A DNA stretch of 25,012 nt from a virus: IMG/VR virus record IMGVR_UViG_3300010883_018869, positions 1 to 25,012 of that record; one strand, given 5' to 3'. A program made the position numbers and the translations under genes. This document shows, piece by piece, positions 8,401 through 14,805 of this stretch. Position 1 is the first letter of the stretch. Every line of letters begins with the position of its first letter. The notes under the pieces are model-generated. The model did no database searches and was not told the DNA's origin. It worked only from the letters and a program-made list of their open reading frames with translations.

Positions 8401-9320
8401 AATTATATCGCTACCCACAAGCATCGCCACATAACATAGATGATGGCCCGTATCGTAACTGCGTACCGCTTGGAATTGATGGATTAAAAAAATATTGTAC
8501 TATAGTTGATGACCCAGAAGAAGCAGATTATTTTCATGTAGGGCAGATCCGCGAAGATAGTAATATTAAATTATATGAATCTGATGGTAGTGAGTTTGAA
8601 TATTTTAAAGGTAATGAACATCGACATATTGTTGACATGGAAGGCGAAGGAGGTTGGGATATACCAGAGTGGATGAGAAAATGTATTCTAACAACAATGG
8701 GACCTCTCAAAAAATACAAATATTATAAACTTTTTACAAGACCATGTTTTTCTTCCCTTATGATTGATTGTTCTAAGGACGATAGACAGTTTGATTTTCC
8801 ATCCAAGCCCGGGTTTGGTTTTAGAGGGTGCTTAAATCACTCGACAAGAGATATATTATTTAAAGCTTTAAAGGAACCTGATCTCGATAACAAGCGAATA
8901 AGGCGAGAGGCTTATATAACCCCGGGGTGGTTTGGGCCAGCTCCTTCTAGATCTGAACCACATCTTATTTTTGAAGAATTAATGCTTAAACATCCCCTAT
9001 CACTATGCCCTCGAGGAGCTGGAATCGCTTCAACCCGAGTTATAGAAACATGTTTTTATGGAAGAATTCCAGTTATAGTATCGGATGAAGATTTCTACCA
9101 AGTTGGGGAAGATATATATGATACTTCTTTTATGTTTAAAATAATTGGTAATTTATCACCAAAAGATATGGCAAATCAGCTTATATCAATATATAATACT
9201 AATATAGGTGAATTAAAAGACCGCGGTGATGCAGCTAAGCAATATTTTAATAAAGTAATAAAGAAATATTTTGATGATCCTACACTATTTTTTATAAACT
9301 GGCTAAAAAACAATGATTGA
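8397..9320 (+). CDS. Exostosin-like glycosyltransferase (GT47 type)
   Basis: A 307-residue protein with the C-terminal exostosin signature: LCPRGAGIASTRVIETCF (203-220) followed by YGRIPVIVSDE (221-231), the usual nucleotide-sugar-binding region in which a 'PRG.G..S.R..E....G.IPVI' pattern is conserved. The N-terminal half has PEEADYFHVG, also typical (residues 40-49). Bacterial and viral exostosin-like proteins transfer sugars in polysaccharide synthesis. No signal peptide or membrane helix is seen. The overlap with the next gene is 8 bases. Donor is unknown. Confidence 0.75.
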   Translation: MKLYRYPQASPHNIDDGPYRNCVPLGIDGLKKYCTIVDDPEEADYFHVGQIREDSNIKLYESDGSEFEYFKGNEHRHIVDMEGEGGWDIPEWMRKCILTTMGPLKKYKYYKLFTRPCFSSLMIDCSKDDRQFDFPSKPGFGFRGCLNHSTRDILFKALKEPDLDNKRIRREAYITPGWFGPAPSRSEPHLIFEELMLKHPLSLCPRGAGIASTRVIETCFYGRIPVIVSDEDFYQVGEDIYDTSFMFKIIGNLSPKDMANQLISIYNTNIGELKDRGDAAKQYFNKVIKKYFDDPTLFFINWLKNND

Positions 9321-10536
9321 TATAGAACAACTACTTACATCTGGTAAAATTTTCAACCCGGGAGCAAAGATATATGCTAACGTCGACAGAGTTTTAGATT
9401 ACCTAGATAATAAAAACCCAGCACCGGTACTAGTAGAGGTTGATCCTAGTAATACTTGTAACCATGGATGTTATTTTTGTATATCATCATATATACATTT
9501 ACCAGAATCAAAAGATCTCGAGACATATGATAAAACAGTAATGCCTAGAGATGTTCTTTTAGGAGCATGTAAGGATTTTGTTGATATGGGAGTTAGATCA
9601 ATTAACTGGACAGGTGGTGGTGAGCCAACTATTAATAAACATTTAAAAGAAGCGATTACCTATATCGGTGAAAATTCTGATATTAAAATGGGTATTTTTA
9701 CCAACGGTACGTTACTAGATAGATGGGATCTTTTTGATACAATGGTTGATCATATGACTTGGGTAAGATTTTCTATCGACGCCGGTACAGAAGAAACTTA
9801 CAATAATATAAGAAGAGCTAAAGGAAACCATGGTTGGACTAAAATGGTCGAAAATTTAAATACTCTTATTAAGGTTAATAAGGAAAAGGGTAAAAAAATA
9901 GGCATAGGCGTTGGTTTTGTTATAACACCTGATACATGTCACGAAATAGTAGATTTTGCAAAATTCTTTGCAGATGTAGATGTAGATTACTGTCAGTATA
10001 AACCTGAAATTGTTAATAGAGAAAGGGAAGATGGTGTACAGCGAGATCTCGAGTTTTGGCAAAAAAATGTTGAACCACAATTAGATGTTGCTAGGGAAAT
10101 TTTGGGTGATAAATTCCAAATTAATGGATATAAGTTAAGTGATCTTATAGAAGATACATCATTATATGGTCGTAATTATAAGAAATGTATGGGATCACAA
10201 ATACAACCTTGTGTTGGTGCTGATGGTAATGTATATGTATGCACTAATCACCGTGGTTATAAGCAGTATAGTTATGGATCATTACACGATAAAAGCTTTA
10301 AAGAAATCTGGGATGATGTAGCTGCAAAAAAAGCAATAATGCATCAAATTGACGATGTAGAATGCTTTAAAAACTGTACACAGTTATGTAAACCTCATGA
10401 AAGTAATAAAGCAGTTTGGGATATACATAACTCATACAGCGCCGTTACCGACGAAGAAAAAGAAAGAATTAAAACAGACCTTTTAAAGTTACAGACCGAG
10501 ATAAAAAGTAAAATAATTCATAGTGAGTTTATATGA
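9313..10536 (+). CDS. Radical SAM/SPASM-domain enzyme
   Basis: A 407-residue radical SAM enzyme. The cluster motif CxxxCxxC is Cys49, Cys53, Cys56 (SNTCNHGCYFC), followed by a GGGEPTI SAM-binding element (about 97-103). The C-terminal part (about 290-370) has a Cys-rich SPASM-like auxiliary-cluster region: KKCMGSQIQPCVGADGNVYVC, a YSYGSLHDKSFKEIWDD segment, and CFKNCTQLCK. SPASM enzymes act on peptides or small molecules, including sugar epimerisation and dehydration. In this operon a sugar or aminosugar substrate is the likely choice but is not shown. It is unlike the other radical SAM enzyme of the cassette, which has a B12 domain instead. Confidence 0.88.
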   Translation: MIDIEQLLTSGKIFNPGAKIYANVDRVLDYLDNKNPAPVLVEVDPSNTCNHGCYFCISSYIHLPESKDLETYDKTVMPRDVLLGACKDFVDMGVRSINWTGGGEPTINKHLKEAITYIGENSDIKMGIFTNGTLLDRWDLFDTMVDHMTWVRFSIDAGTEETYNNIRRAKGNHGWTKMVENLNTLIKVNKEKGKKIGIGVGFVITPDTCHEIVDFAKFFADVDVDYCQYKPEIVNREREDGVQRDLEFWQKNVEPQLDVAREILGDKFQINGYKLSDLIEDTSLYGRNYKKCMGSQIQPCVGADGNVYVCTNHRGYKQYSYGSLHDKSFKEIWDDVAAKKAIMHQIDDVECFKNCTQLCKPHESNKAVWDIHNSYSAVTDEEKERIKTDLLKLQTEIKSKIIHSEFI

Positions 10537-11075
10537 TAATACTTAATAATGGTAAAGGTCAATTAGGAAAAACTTTATCTAATTACATTAAGAGTAATAC
10601 TGGTTTTAATATTTCAGCAAGGTTAGGTGATGACACAAACCGGCATTCAGATATTAATATTTACCATACTTGGAATATAGGAGATAAAAATAATAAACAA
10701 ATTCAAAAAGAGTGTTTAAATAGATTTAAATTGTTCGTTGATAATAATTATGATTCAAAAATAATCTTTACGTCTACTTATTCGGAACAAAACAATTTAT
10801 ATAATTTTTATAAACAAAAAGCGGAGGGTTATCTTTTATCTAATCACGACAATGGTTACGTAATTAAATTACCGGTATTAATAGGAAAGGGCATTTGTCA
10901 AAAATTAAAAGATGGTGAAACAACACCATATGGTAATATTGAACTAATGACGTTGCAAGAAGCTGCAGCATCCATTATTAGTATAGCTACCGTAAATAAC
11001 TATACTAATAGAGTCTTTAGATTAAATGGTACGCGCATACCAGCTACAGTAGTAAATGCATTATTGCATTTTTAA
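10533..11075 (+). CDS. Short SDR / RmlD-like Rossmann protein
   Basis: A 180-residue protein starting MIILNNGKGQLGKTLSNYI, a Rossmann-type loop with GQLG as in dTDP-4-dehydrorhamnose reductase (RmlD). STYSEQNNLYNFYKQKAEGYLL (about 90-111) places a YxxxK (YNFYK or YKQKAE) after a Ser/Thr-rich strand, as in extended SDRs. The C-terminal segment (IELMTLQEAAASIISI) also fits the extended-SDR pattern. It is much shorter than the usual about 290 residues, with the central part compressed, so it may be a reduced reductase or a non-catalytic relic. It overlaps the SPASM gene by 4 bases. Confidence 0.6.
   Translation: MIILNNGKGQLGKTLSNYIKSNTGFNISARLGDDTNRHSDINIYHTWNIGDKNNKQIQKECLNRFKLFVDNNYDSKIIFTSTYSEQNNLYNFYKQKAEGYLLSNHDNGYVIKLPVLIGKGICQKLKDGETTPYGNIELMTLQEAAASIISIATVNNYTNRVFRLNGTRIPATVVNALLHF
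11054..11071 (+). terminator. Possible weak hairpin at the end of the SDR gene
   Basis: AAATGCA (11054-11060) and TGCATTT (11065-11071) form a 7-bp stem with a TTAT loop, followed by two more T. The hairpin overlaps the last codons of the SDR gene and sits just before the gap that precedes apt. The stem is AT-rich and the T-tract short, so termination would be leaky at best. Confidence 0.25.
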
Positions 11076-11083
11076 AATTATTG

Positions 11084-11089
11084 TATAAC
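11084..11089 (+). promoter_or_regulatory. Possible promoter box upstream of apt
   Basis: TATAAC lies 7 bases before the ATG of apt in a 21-base gap (11076-11096), one of the few gaps in the otherwise overlapping sugar block. It is a weak match to the TAAATA/TATAAT boxes used by later genes and its spacing differs (7 not 5). Confidence 0.3.
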
Positions 11090-11096
11090 ATATATT

Positions 11097-11618
11097 ATGG
11101 TAGATGTTTCTAAAGCTTCGTCAGTTATTCACGACTTTAAACCATACATTAAGGATGTACCAGATTTTCCTATACCCGGGGTTACCTTTAAAGATATTCA
11201 ACCATTATTAGCTGATCCTAAAGTATTTAGACAAGCAATATTTGAAATGTTCTGCAAATTTGAAACTGTTGTAGATTATTGGGTTGGTATTGATTCAAGA
11301 GGATTTATTTTTGCTGCTGGTTTATCACAGTATTCAAATAAAGGGTTAAAACTCATTAGAAAGAAAGATAAACTACCCCCACCGGTGGAATCAAAAACTT
11401 ATGATCTAGAGTATGGTACTGATTCAATACAAATTCAACCAGGTAGCGGTCAAGTAATCATCGTTGATGATGTTTACGCAACAGGTGGTACAATGGATGC
11501 TGCGGAACAACTATGTGTTGATGCAGGGTATGATGTTGTGGGTAAGGTTGTGCTTATAGATCTCGCCTTTTTACATAAACCAACAGATGTTAGAAGTGTT
11601 ATAAAATATGAAGCCTGA
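11097..11618 (+). CDS. apt: Adenine phosphoribosyltransferase
   Basis: A 173-residue adenine phosphoribosyltransferase, which converts adenine and PRPP to AMP and pyrophosphate in purine salvage. Family hallmarks are visible: VPDFPIPGVTFKDIQPLLADP (about 21-41), the RKKDKLPPP loop (88-96), TYDLEYGTD (101-109) as in bacterial Apt, and the PRPP-binding motif VIIVDDVYATGGT (120-132). Length matches cellular Apt (about 170-183). It starts after a small gap with a possible promoter box and overlaps the cupin gene by 11 bases. In a phage it may recycle adenine from degraded host nucleic acid or from adenine-releasing reactions of SAM metabolism; the latter is inference from the two radical SAM genes nearby. 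Confidence 0.93.
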   Translation: MVDVSKASSVIHDFKPYIKDVPDFPIPGVTFKDIQPLLADPKVFRQAIFEMFCKFETVVDYWVGIDSRGFIFAAGLSQYSNKGLKLIRKKDKLPPPVESKTYDLEYGTDSIQIQPGSGQVIIVDDVYATGGTMDAAEQLCVDAGYDVVGKVVLIDLAFLHKPTDVRSVIKYEA

Positions 11619-11976
11619 AATTATAGAATATAAAGACTACCCTAAGGGCTGGGGTAACGAGAGATGGGTAGTAAACAAAGAAAAATACTGCTTAAAGATT
11701 TTATCTTTTAACAAAGGTAGTACCTTTTCTATGCACTATCATATTAAAAAAGAGGAAACCTGGTATGTTGCTAAAGGCAGTCTTGAGTTATCATACTATA
11801 ATTTAACTAATGCTACTCGAATTACAAAGACAATTAACCCAGGCGCGGTTGTTGATATTAAGCCTAATATACCTCACAAGCTTACAGCGTTAAAGGATTC
11901 AGAAATTATAGAAGTTAGTACCCAGCATTTTGAATATGATAGTTACAGAGTTGAACCCGGAGACAGTCAAAAGTAA
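11608..11976 (+). CDS. Cupin, mannose-6-phosphate isomerase type II-like
   Basis: A 122-residue single-domain cupin like the C-terminal isomerase domain of ManC/type II phosphomannose isomerase. GWGNERWVV (about 14-22), the metal-binding cupin motif FSMHYHIKKEETWYVAKG (about 42-59, with two His and Glu ligands), VDIKPNIPHKL with the last His (about 84-94), and the closing EVSTQHFEYDSYRVEPGD (about 102-119) match that family well. It would interconvert fructose-6- and mannose-6-phosphate or a related sugar phosphate. It overlaps apt by 11 bases and the nucleotidyltransferase by about 41. Confidence 0.75.
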   Translation: MKPEIIEYKDYPKGWGNERWVVNKEKYCLKILSFNKGSTFSMHYHIKKEETWYVAKGSLELSYYNLTNATRITKTINPGAVVDIKPNIPHKLTALKDSEIIEVSTQHFEYDSYRVEPGDSQK

Positions 11977-12397
11977 TATTAAGTTAACTTGTGGTTGTTT
12001 TGATATACTACACCGAGGGCATGTACAGGGGTTAAATGCTATAGCTGATGATGGCCCGGGCTCTTTAACGGTTTTAATTAATAGTGATAAAAGTGTAAAG
12101 AGATTAAAGGGTGATACACGACCGATCAACAATCAATATGATAGAAAGTATATATTACAAAGTTTAACTGCAGTAGATAAAGTAATAATTTTCGATACTG
12201 AAAATATTTCATCCCATCTCAACCTTCTTAAACCTGATATATTTTATAAATCAACAGACTATACAATAGACACTTTAAATAAGGAAGAATTGTATGAAAT
12301 TAAAAGGAACAATATTGAAGTTCGTTTTGTTCCTTTTGTTGATGGTTATAGCACTACAAATATAGTAAAGCAAATAAATGATGAAACTAATAATTGA
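11936..12397 (+). CDS. HldE C-domain-like sugar-phosphate nucleotidyltransferase
   Basis: A 153-residue nucleotidyltransferase of the RfaE domain II/glycerol-3-phosphate cytidylyltransferase group. LTCGCFDILHRGHV (17-30) contains the HxGH motif (His26-His29); GYSTTNIV near the end matches the C-terminal ligand loop (usually G.STT.I). In HldE this domain adenylylates heptose-1-phosphate. It is not fused to its kinase, which lies about 3.5 kb upstream at 7645. The start is uncertain: ATG 11936 is used, a TTG at 11930 adds two residues, and later TTG or ATT codons are possible. It overlaps the cupin gene deeply and the HAD gene by 20 bases. Confidence 0.82.
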   Translation: MIVTELNPETVKSNIKLTCGCFDILHRGHVQGLNAIADDGPGSLTVLINSDKSVKRLKGDTRPINNQYDRKYILQSLTAVDKVIIFDTENISSHLNLLKPDIFYKSTDYTIDTLNKEELYEIKRNNIEVRFVPFVDGYSTTNIVKQINDETNN

Positions 12398-12698
12398 TAT
12401 AGACAACACAATCTGCGATACGAGCACTCCAAGTTATTTAGAATCTAAACCCTATAAAAAATTAATAGAGCATTTTAATGAACTATATGATAAGGGATAC
12501 CACTTAACATACTATACTGCAAGGGGTGGTAATTCCGGTATAGATTGGACATATGAAACATCTAAACAGCTTAAAGAATGGGGTGTTAAATACAACAAAT
12601 TAATAATGCACAAACCATCGTATGATTTATGGATCGATGACAAGTGTATTAATATTAATGATTATAGAGCCTCTAAAGGTATAGTTGAAAATAACTAG
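12378..12698 (+). CDS. HAD-superfamily phosphatase, sugar-cluster type
   Basis: A 106-residue HAD-fold protein. IIDIDNTICDT (about 5-15) is the DxDxT nucleophile motif, YYTARGG (about 45-51) the second motif, and PSYDLWIDDKCIN the acidic metal motif near the end. No cap domain is present. Similar small HAD proteins are common in capsule and LPS clusters and are thought to remove a phosphate from a sugar phosphate. In the context of HldE-like kinase and nucleotidyltransferase genes it could fill the phosphatase step (GmhB in bacteria), although it is not the GmhB subtype by length. Two ATG codons are adjacent (12378, 12381); either may be used. Confidence 0.78.
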   Translation: MMKLIIDIDNTICDTSTPSYLESKPYKKLIEHFNELYDKGYHLTYYTARGGNSGIDWTYETSKQLKEWGVKYNKLIMHKPSYDLWIDDKCININDYRASKGIVENN

Positions 12699-12703
12699 TT
12701 ATT
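12690..12703. repeat. 14-base perfect palindrome upstream of the DUF366-like gene
   Basis: AATAACTAGTTATT is its own reverse complement. It spans the HAD stop codon and ends 3 bases before the TATAAT box at 12707, a place suited to an operator. AT-rich DNA makes short palindromes fairly common, so function is unproven. Confidence 0.4.
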
Positions 12704-12706
12704 CTA

Positions 12707-12712
12707 TATAAT
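12707..12712 (+). promoter_or_regulatory. TATAAT box 5 bases before the start of the DUF366-like gene
   Basis: TATAAT is followed by AAAGT and then the ATG at 12718, the same 5-base spacing as the TAAATA boxes of late genes. It marks the switch from the overlapping sugar operon to separately promoted genes. No Shine-Dalgarno sequence fits between box and ATG. Confidence 0.5.
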
Positions 12713-12717
12713 AAAGT

Positions 12718-13299
12718 ATGTTAATTGATCAAGGTGTTTATGACGGTAAGCTAATTCACGAGCGTTTTGCATATAAGTTCTTTCGAAAAGATGTTTCTCC
12801 GTATGGTAATATTGTTGCTTTTAGGGCTCCAATGTATGTTGAAGATGCTTTAATTGATTTAGAGGATACTTTAAGTAACGACTATATCCATAGTCAAGAT
12901 GCTATTAACTTTTGTTGGGAGATACCTGGTATGTGCCCACTTGGCGCTGTTGCATTTCAAAGACTTTTTAACACAGCAATTGCTAATATACTTGCAAGTA
13001 CTATTAATAAAAGTATTGTTGTTGAAGGTGATGATCTATTAGTTCAAGATCAATTTACAGGTTCGGATAATAAAGTACAGACATCAGGTAAAGTAAGTGT
13101 ATCTATTACGTATTCAAAAGACAACATTACATTAGGTCACACCGGTATTAATATTATAGCTGGTGATAAGGCTCCGGGGTTTGCTTATTCATCTAATCTA
13201 ACTGATGAGCAAGTAGATTACTTTATTGAATCAGCTATTAATTACTTTAATAGCGAAGTAAAAGACGAGTTTATTGCAACTACGAAAATTATAGTATGA
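12718..13299 (+). CDS. DUF366-like protein
   Basis: A 193-residue soluble protein that resembles the DUF366 family of archaea and some bacteria and phages: an early YDGKLIHERFAYKFF segment, IVAFRAPMYV followed by LIDLEDTLSNDYIHSQDAINF (about 45-65), GDDLLVQDQ (about 103-111), and a closing sheet KVSVSITYSKDNITLGHTGINI (about 124-145). The length agrees with that family (about 190). Its biochemical role is not known to me. It has its own promoter-like box and overlaps the clamp-loader gene by 4 bases, so it is probably transcribed with replication genes rather than with the sugar block. Confidence 0.6.
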   Translation: MLIDQGVYDGKLIHERFAYKFFRKDVSPYGNIVAFRAPMYVEDALIDLEDTLSNDYIHSQDAINFCWEIPGMCPLGAVAFQRLFNTAIANILASTINKSIVVEGDDLLVQDQFTGSDNKVQTSGKVSVSITYSKDNITLGHTGINIIAGDKAPGFAYSSNLTDEQVDYFIESAINYFNSEVKDEFIATTKIIV

Positions 13300-13673
13300 A
13301 CTTTTTTCAACTACAACATAAATTATTTTACTCTAAAAAAACAAAATCTGAAGAATTAGACGTAGAGGGTAATCAGACTTTTATACCGTTTCTTATTAAT
13401 AGGTGGTTATCATTTTATAATAATGATATGGCTGTTTTTACAAACGATACATTAAATCGATTTAGCTCCATCTTTGAGAATAAACAAGATACGTATAATT
13501 TATATTATTATTTTATTCCAAGTTTAAAGTGGAAGCGTATAAGCTATATAAAAAAGAAGAAAAAAGACGACCAAGAAGGTACAGAAAATTTAAATCTTAT
13601 AGCTAAAAATAAAAACATCTCAACACGTGAGATACAACAATATGTTGAATTAAGTAAAAGCTTTACTAAATAG
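13296..13673 (+). CDS. 62: Clamp-loader small subunit, gp62-like (Phage_clamp_A type)
   Basis: A 125-residue protein that matches the short form of phage clamp-loader subunit A. Typical motifs are FIPFLINRWLSFYNNDMAVF (about 29-48), DTYNLYYYFIPSLKWKRISYIKKKKK (about 66-91) and the C-terminal NISTREIQQYVELSK. In T4, gp62 forms a 4:1 complex with gp44 and loads the gp45 sliding clamp. This protein is shorter than T4 gp62 (187) but is in the range of other T4-like phages. It starts with ATGA overlap to the DUF366-like gene. gp44 and gp45 must lie outside the window. Confidence 0.7.
   Translation: MNFFQLQHKLFYSKKTKSEELDVEGNQTFIPFLINRWLSFYNNDMAVFTNDTLNRFSSIFENKQDTYNLYYYFIPSLKWKRISYIKKKKKDDQEGTENLNLIAKNKNISTREIQQYVELSKSFTK
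13653..13667. repeat. Inverted repeat abutting the gp31 promoter box
   Basis: AGTAAA (13653-13658) and TTTACT (13662-13667) are inverted copies around AGC, and the last base is the first base of the TAAATA box. This lies in the last codons of the gp62-like gene. It may be an operator or chance. Confidence 0.3.
13667..13672 (+). promoter_or_regulatory. TAAATA late-promoter-like box of gp31
   Basis: TAAATA then GCTGT then ATG 13678: exact 5-base spacing. The box overlaps the stop codon of the upstream gene. It resembles the T4 late promoter TATAAATA. Confidence 0.6.
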
Positions 13674-13677
13674 CTGT

Positions 13678-14094
13678 ATGGCTACAGCTAGTATTGATAA
13701 TTTGGCACCCACTAAAAGTTTAATTGACTTAACAAGATCTGATAGAGGAGACTTTGGTTTTGGAGATTATGAATTAAGTTTTATTTTTGATGATATTCTT
13801 TTAATTGAATACATTGATGAAACAGCGGAGGGTGATCTTAGTAGAGGCGGAATTGTAATACCTACCAATGCTTTAACAAGAGCATGGCGAAAAGGTAAAG
13901 TAATTTTAGCAGGCCCGGACACAAAATATGCAAAAGAAGGCGACGTTGTCGTCTTTCCTAATAATATGGGCGTTACAATTTCCGGAGTCGAAGTAACAGA
14001 TAAAGGTACGGTAAAAAAAGGTATTTTTCTAAACGAAGAGCGAATGTTTGGCATTTGTAAGAAAAGCAATGTTAGTGCAAAAACCAACACTTGA
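13678..14094 (+). CDS. 31: GroES-like co-chaperonin, gp31-like
   Basis: A 138-residue protein with a GroES-type barrel: DDILLIEYIDETAEGDLSRGGIVIP (about 36-60, where the acidic/Gly part would be the mobile loop that binds GroEL), then WRKGKVILAGPDTKYAKEGDVVVFP (about 69-93), in place of the GroES 'G.V.A.G.G......V..GD.V.F' pattern, and a final strand ERMFGICKK. T4 gp31 (111 residues) replaces host GroES so that GroEL can fold the capsid protein gp23. This version has a roughly 30-residue N-terminal extension. It has its own promoter-like box and an expected partner, gp23, at 23338. Confidence 0.82.
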   Translation: MATASIDNLAPTKSLIDLTRSDRGDFGFGDYELSFIFDDILLIEYIDETAEGDLSRGGIVIPTNALTRAWRKGKVILAGPDTKYAKEGDVVVFPNNMGVTISGVEVTDKGTVKKGIFLNEERMFGICKKSNVSAKTNT

Positions 14095-14446
14095 TTCATT
14101 ACTTTTAAATAATGTATGTGAAGTCAGATTTCCTCGTAGAATAATTTTAGCTGGTCAGGCACCTACACGAAAAATGTTATGTACTATGTCTCAATCGTTA
14201 CTTAATTCTATTAATGGTAGAATATCATTAAACTACTTTCCCCCAAAAGGTGCACCTAAACCTTATTTAGGTCCTGATAATTTATCCGTTGGTTGGGATA
14301 TTATAATGCAAGATTATAGAAATATTAATATGAACTCTTGTGAGTTAATTCAGGAAATTCCGGATGATGAGCAGTTTTGGGAATATTTTAATGAGAACAT
14401 ATACCCAATGTCACCATCTCAAAAATTTAATTTTATGAATTCATGA
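14069..14446 (+). CDS. Small phage protein, possible SH3-like barrel
   Basis: A 125-residue protein. A TTG start at 14048 is possible, but ATG 14069 reduces overlap with gp31 to 26 bases and is preferred. LLNNVCEVRFPRRIILAGQAPTRKMLCTMS (about 11-40) is like small T4-like phage proteins with an SH3-like/DUF2693 fold that start 'L..N.CEV.F....G..R.M.CT'. The C-terminal half has WDIIMQDYRNI and EFWEYF-like helical segments. The likeness is moderate and the function unknown. It overlaps the next gene by 4 bases. Confidence 0.65.
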   Translation: MLVQKPTLDSLLLNNVCEVRFPRRIILAGQAPTRKMLCTMSQSLLNSINGRISLNYFPPKGAPKPYLGPDNLSVGWDIIMQDYRNINMNSCELIQEIPDDEQFWEYFNENIYPMSPSQKFNFMNS

Positions 14447-14787
14447 ATGTTTGTTTAGAAAAAGTTACTAATTCCTTAAAGCCCTTTTTATTGAGAGATG
14501 TTATAATTAAAACCGATAAAAAAGTTTTAAAAAAAGGCCGCTTAAAGATTTTCCAAATTAAACAATACTATATTAATTTTACTTTAGAATTTAATGGGTT
14601 AAATAAGTCGTATGAGATACCTTACCCATACCTGGTAGAGATAAATGATGAGCAGAACTTAGCAATCCTTAATTACCATTTAAGTTCTTTTATACCTAAA
14701 AATCAAATAAACAAAGTAAAATGTTTAGATAAATCGTCCAAATCTAAAATTTACGACAACTTAATCTACATCTTGCCTTCTGAATAA
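14443..14787 (+). CDS. Hypothetical basic phage protein
   Basis: A 114-residue Lys-rich protein (KPFLLRDVIIKTDKKVLKKG, about 13-32) with alternating hydrophobic strands and an acidic middle (VEINDEQNL). I do not recognise a family. It overlaps the previous gene as ATGA and ends just inside a palindrome before the helicase gene. It is likely real because of its position and clean start. The fold looks beta-rich with a basic surface that might bind nucleic acid; that is a guess from composition. Confidence 0.55.
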   Translation: MNVCLEKVTNSLKPFLLRDVIIKTDKKVLKKGRLKIFQIKQYYINFTLEFNGLNKSYEIPYPYLVEINDEQNLAILNYHLSSFIPKNQINKVKCLDKSSKSKIYDNLIYILPSE

Positions 14788-14805
14788 AGTATATTATACT
14801 TTATT
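14783..14805. repeat. 23-base near-perfect palindrome upstream of the helicase gene
   Basis: AATAAAGTATA (14783-14793) and TATACTTTATT (14795-14805) are exact inverted copies with one central T. It begins at the previous gene's stop codon and ends at the base before the GTG start of the helicase. It contains a TATACT box. A dimeric DNA-binding protein could sit here, or it could fold as an RNA hairpin. There is no T-tract, so termination is unlikely. Confidence 0.6.
14795..14800 (+). promoter_or_regulatory. TATACT box 5 bases before the helicase GTG start
   Basis: TATACT, then TTATT, then GTG 14806. It lies in the right arm of the 23-base palindrome, so a protein bound there would block it. 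Confidence 0.45.
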
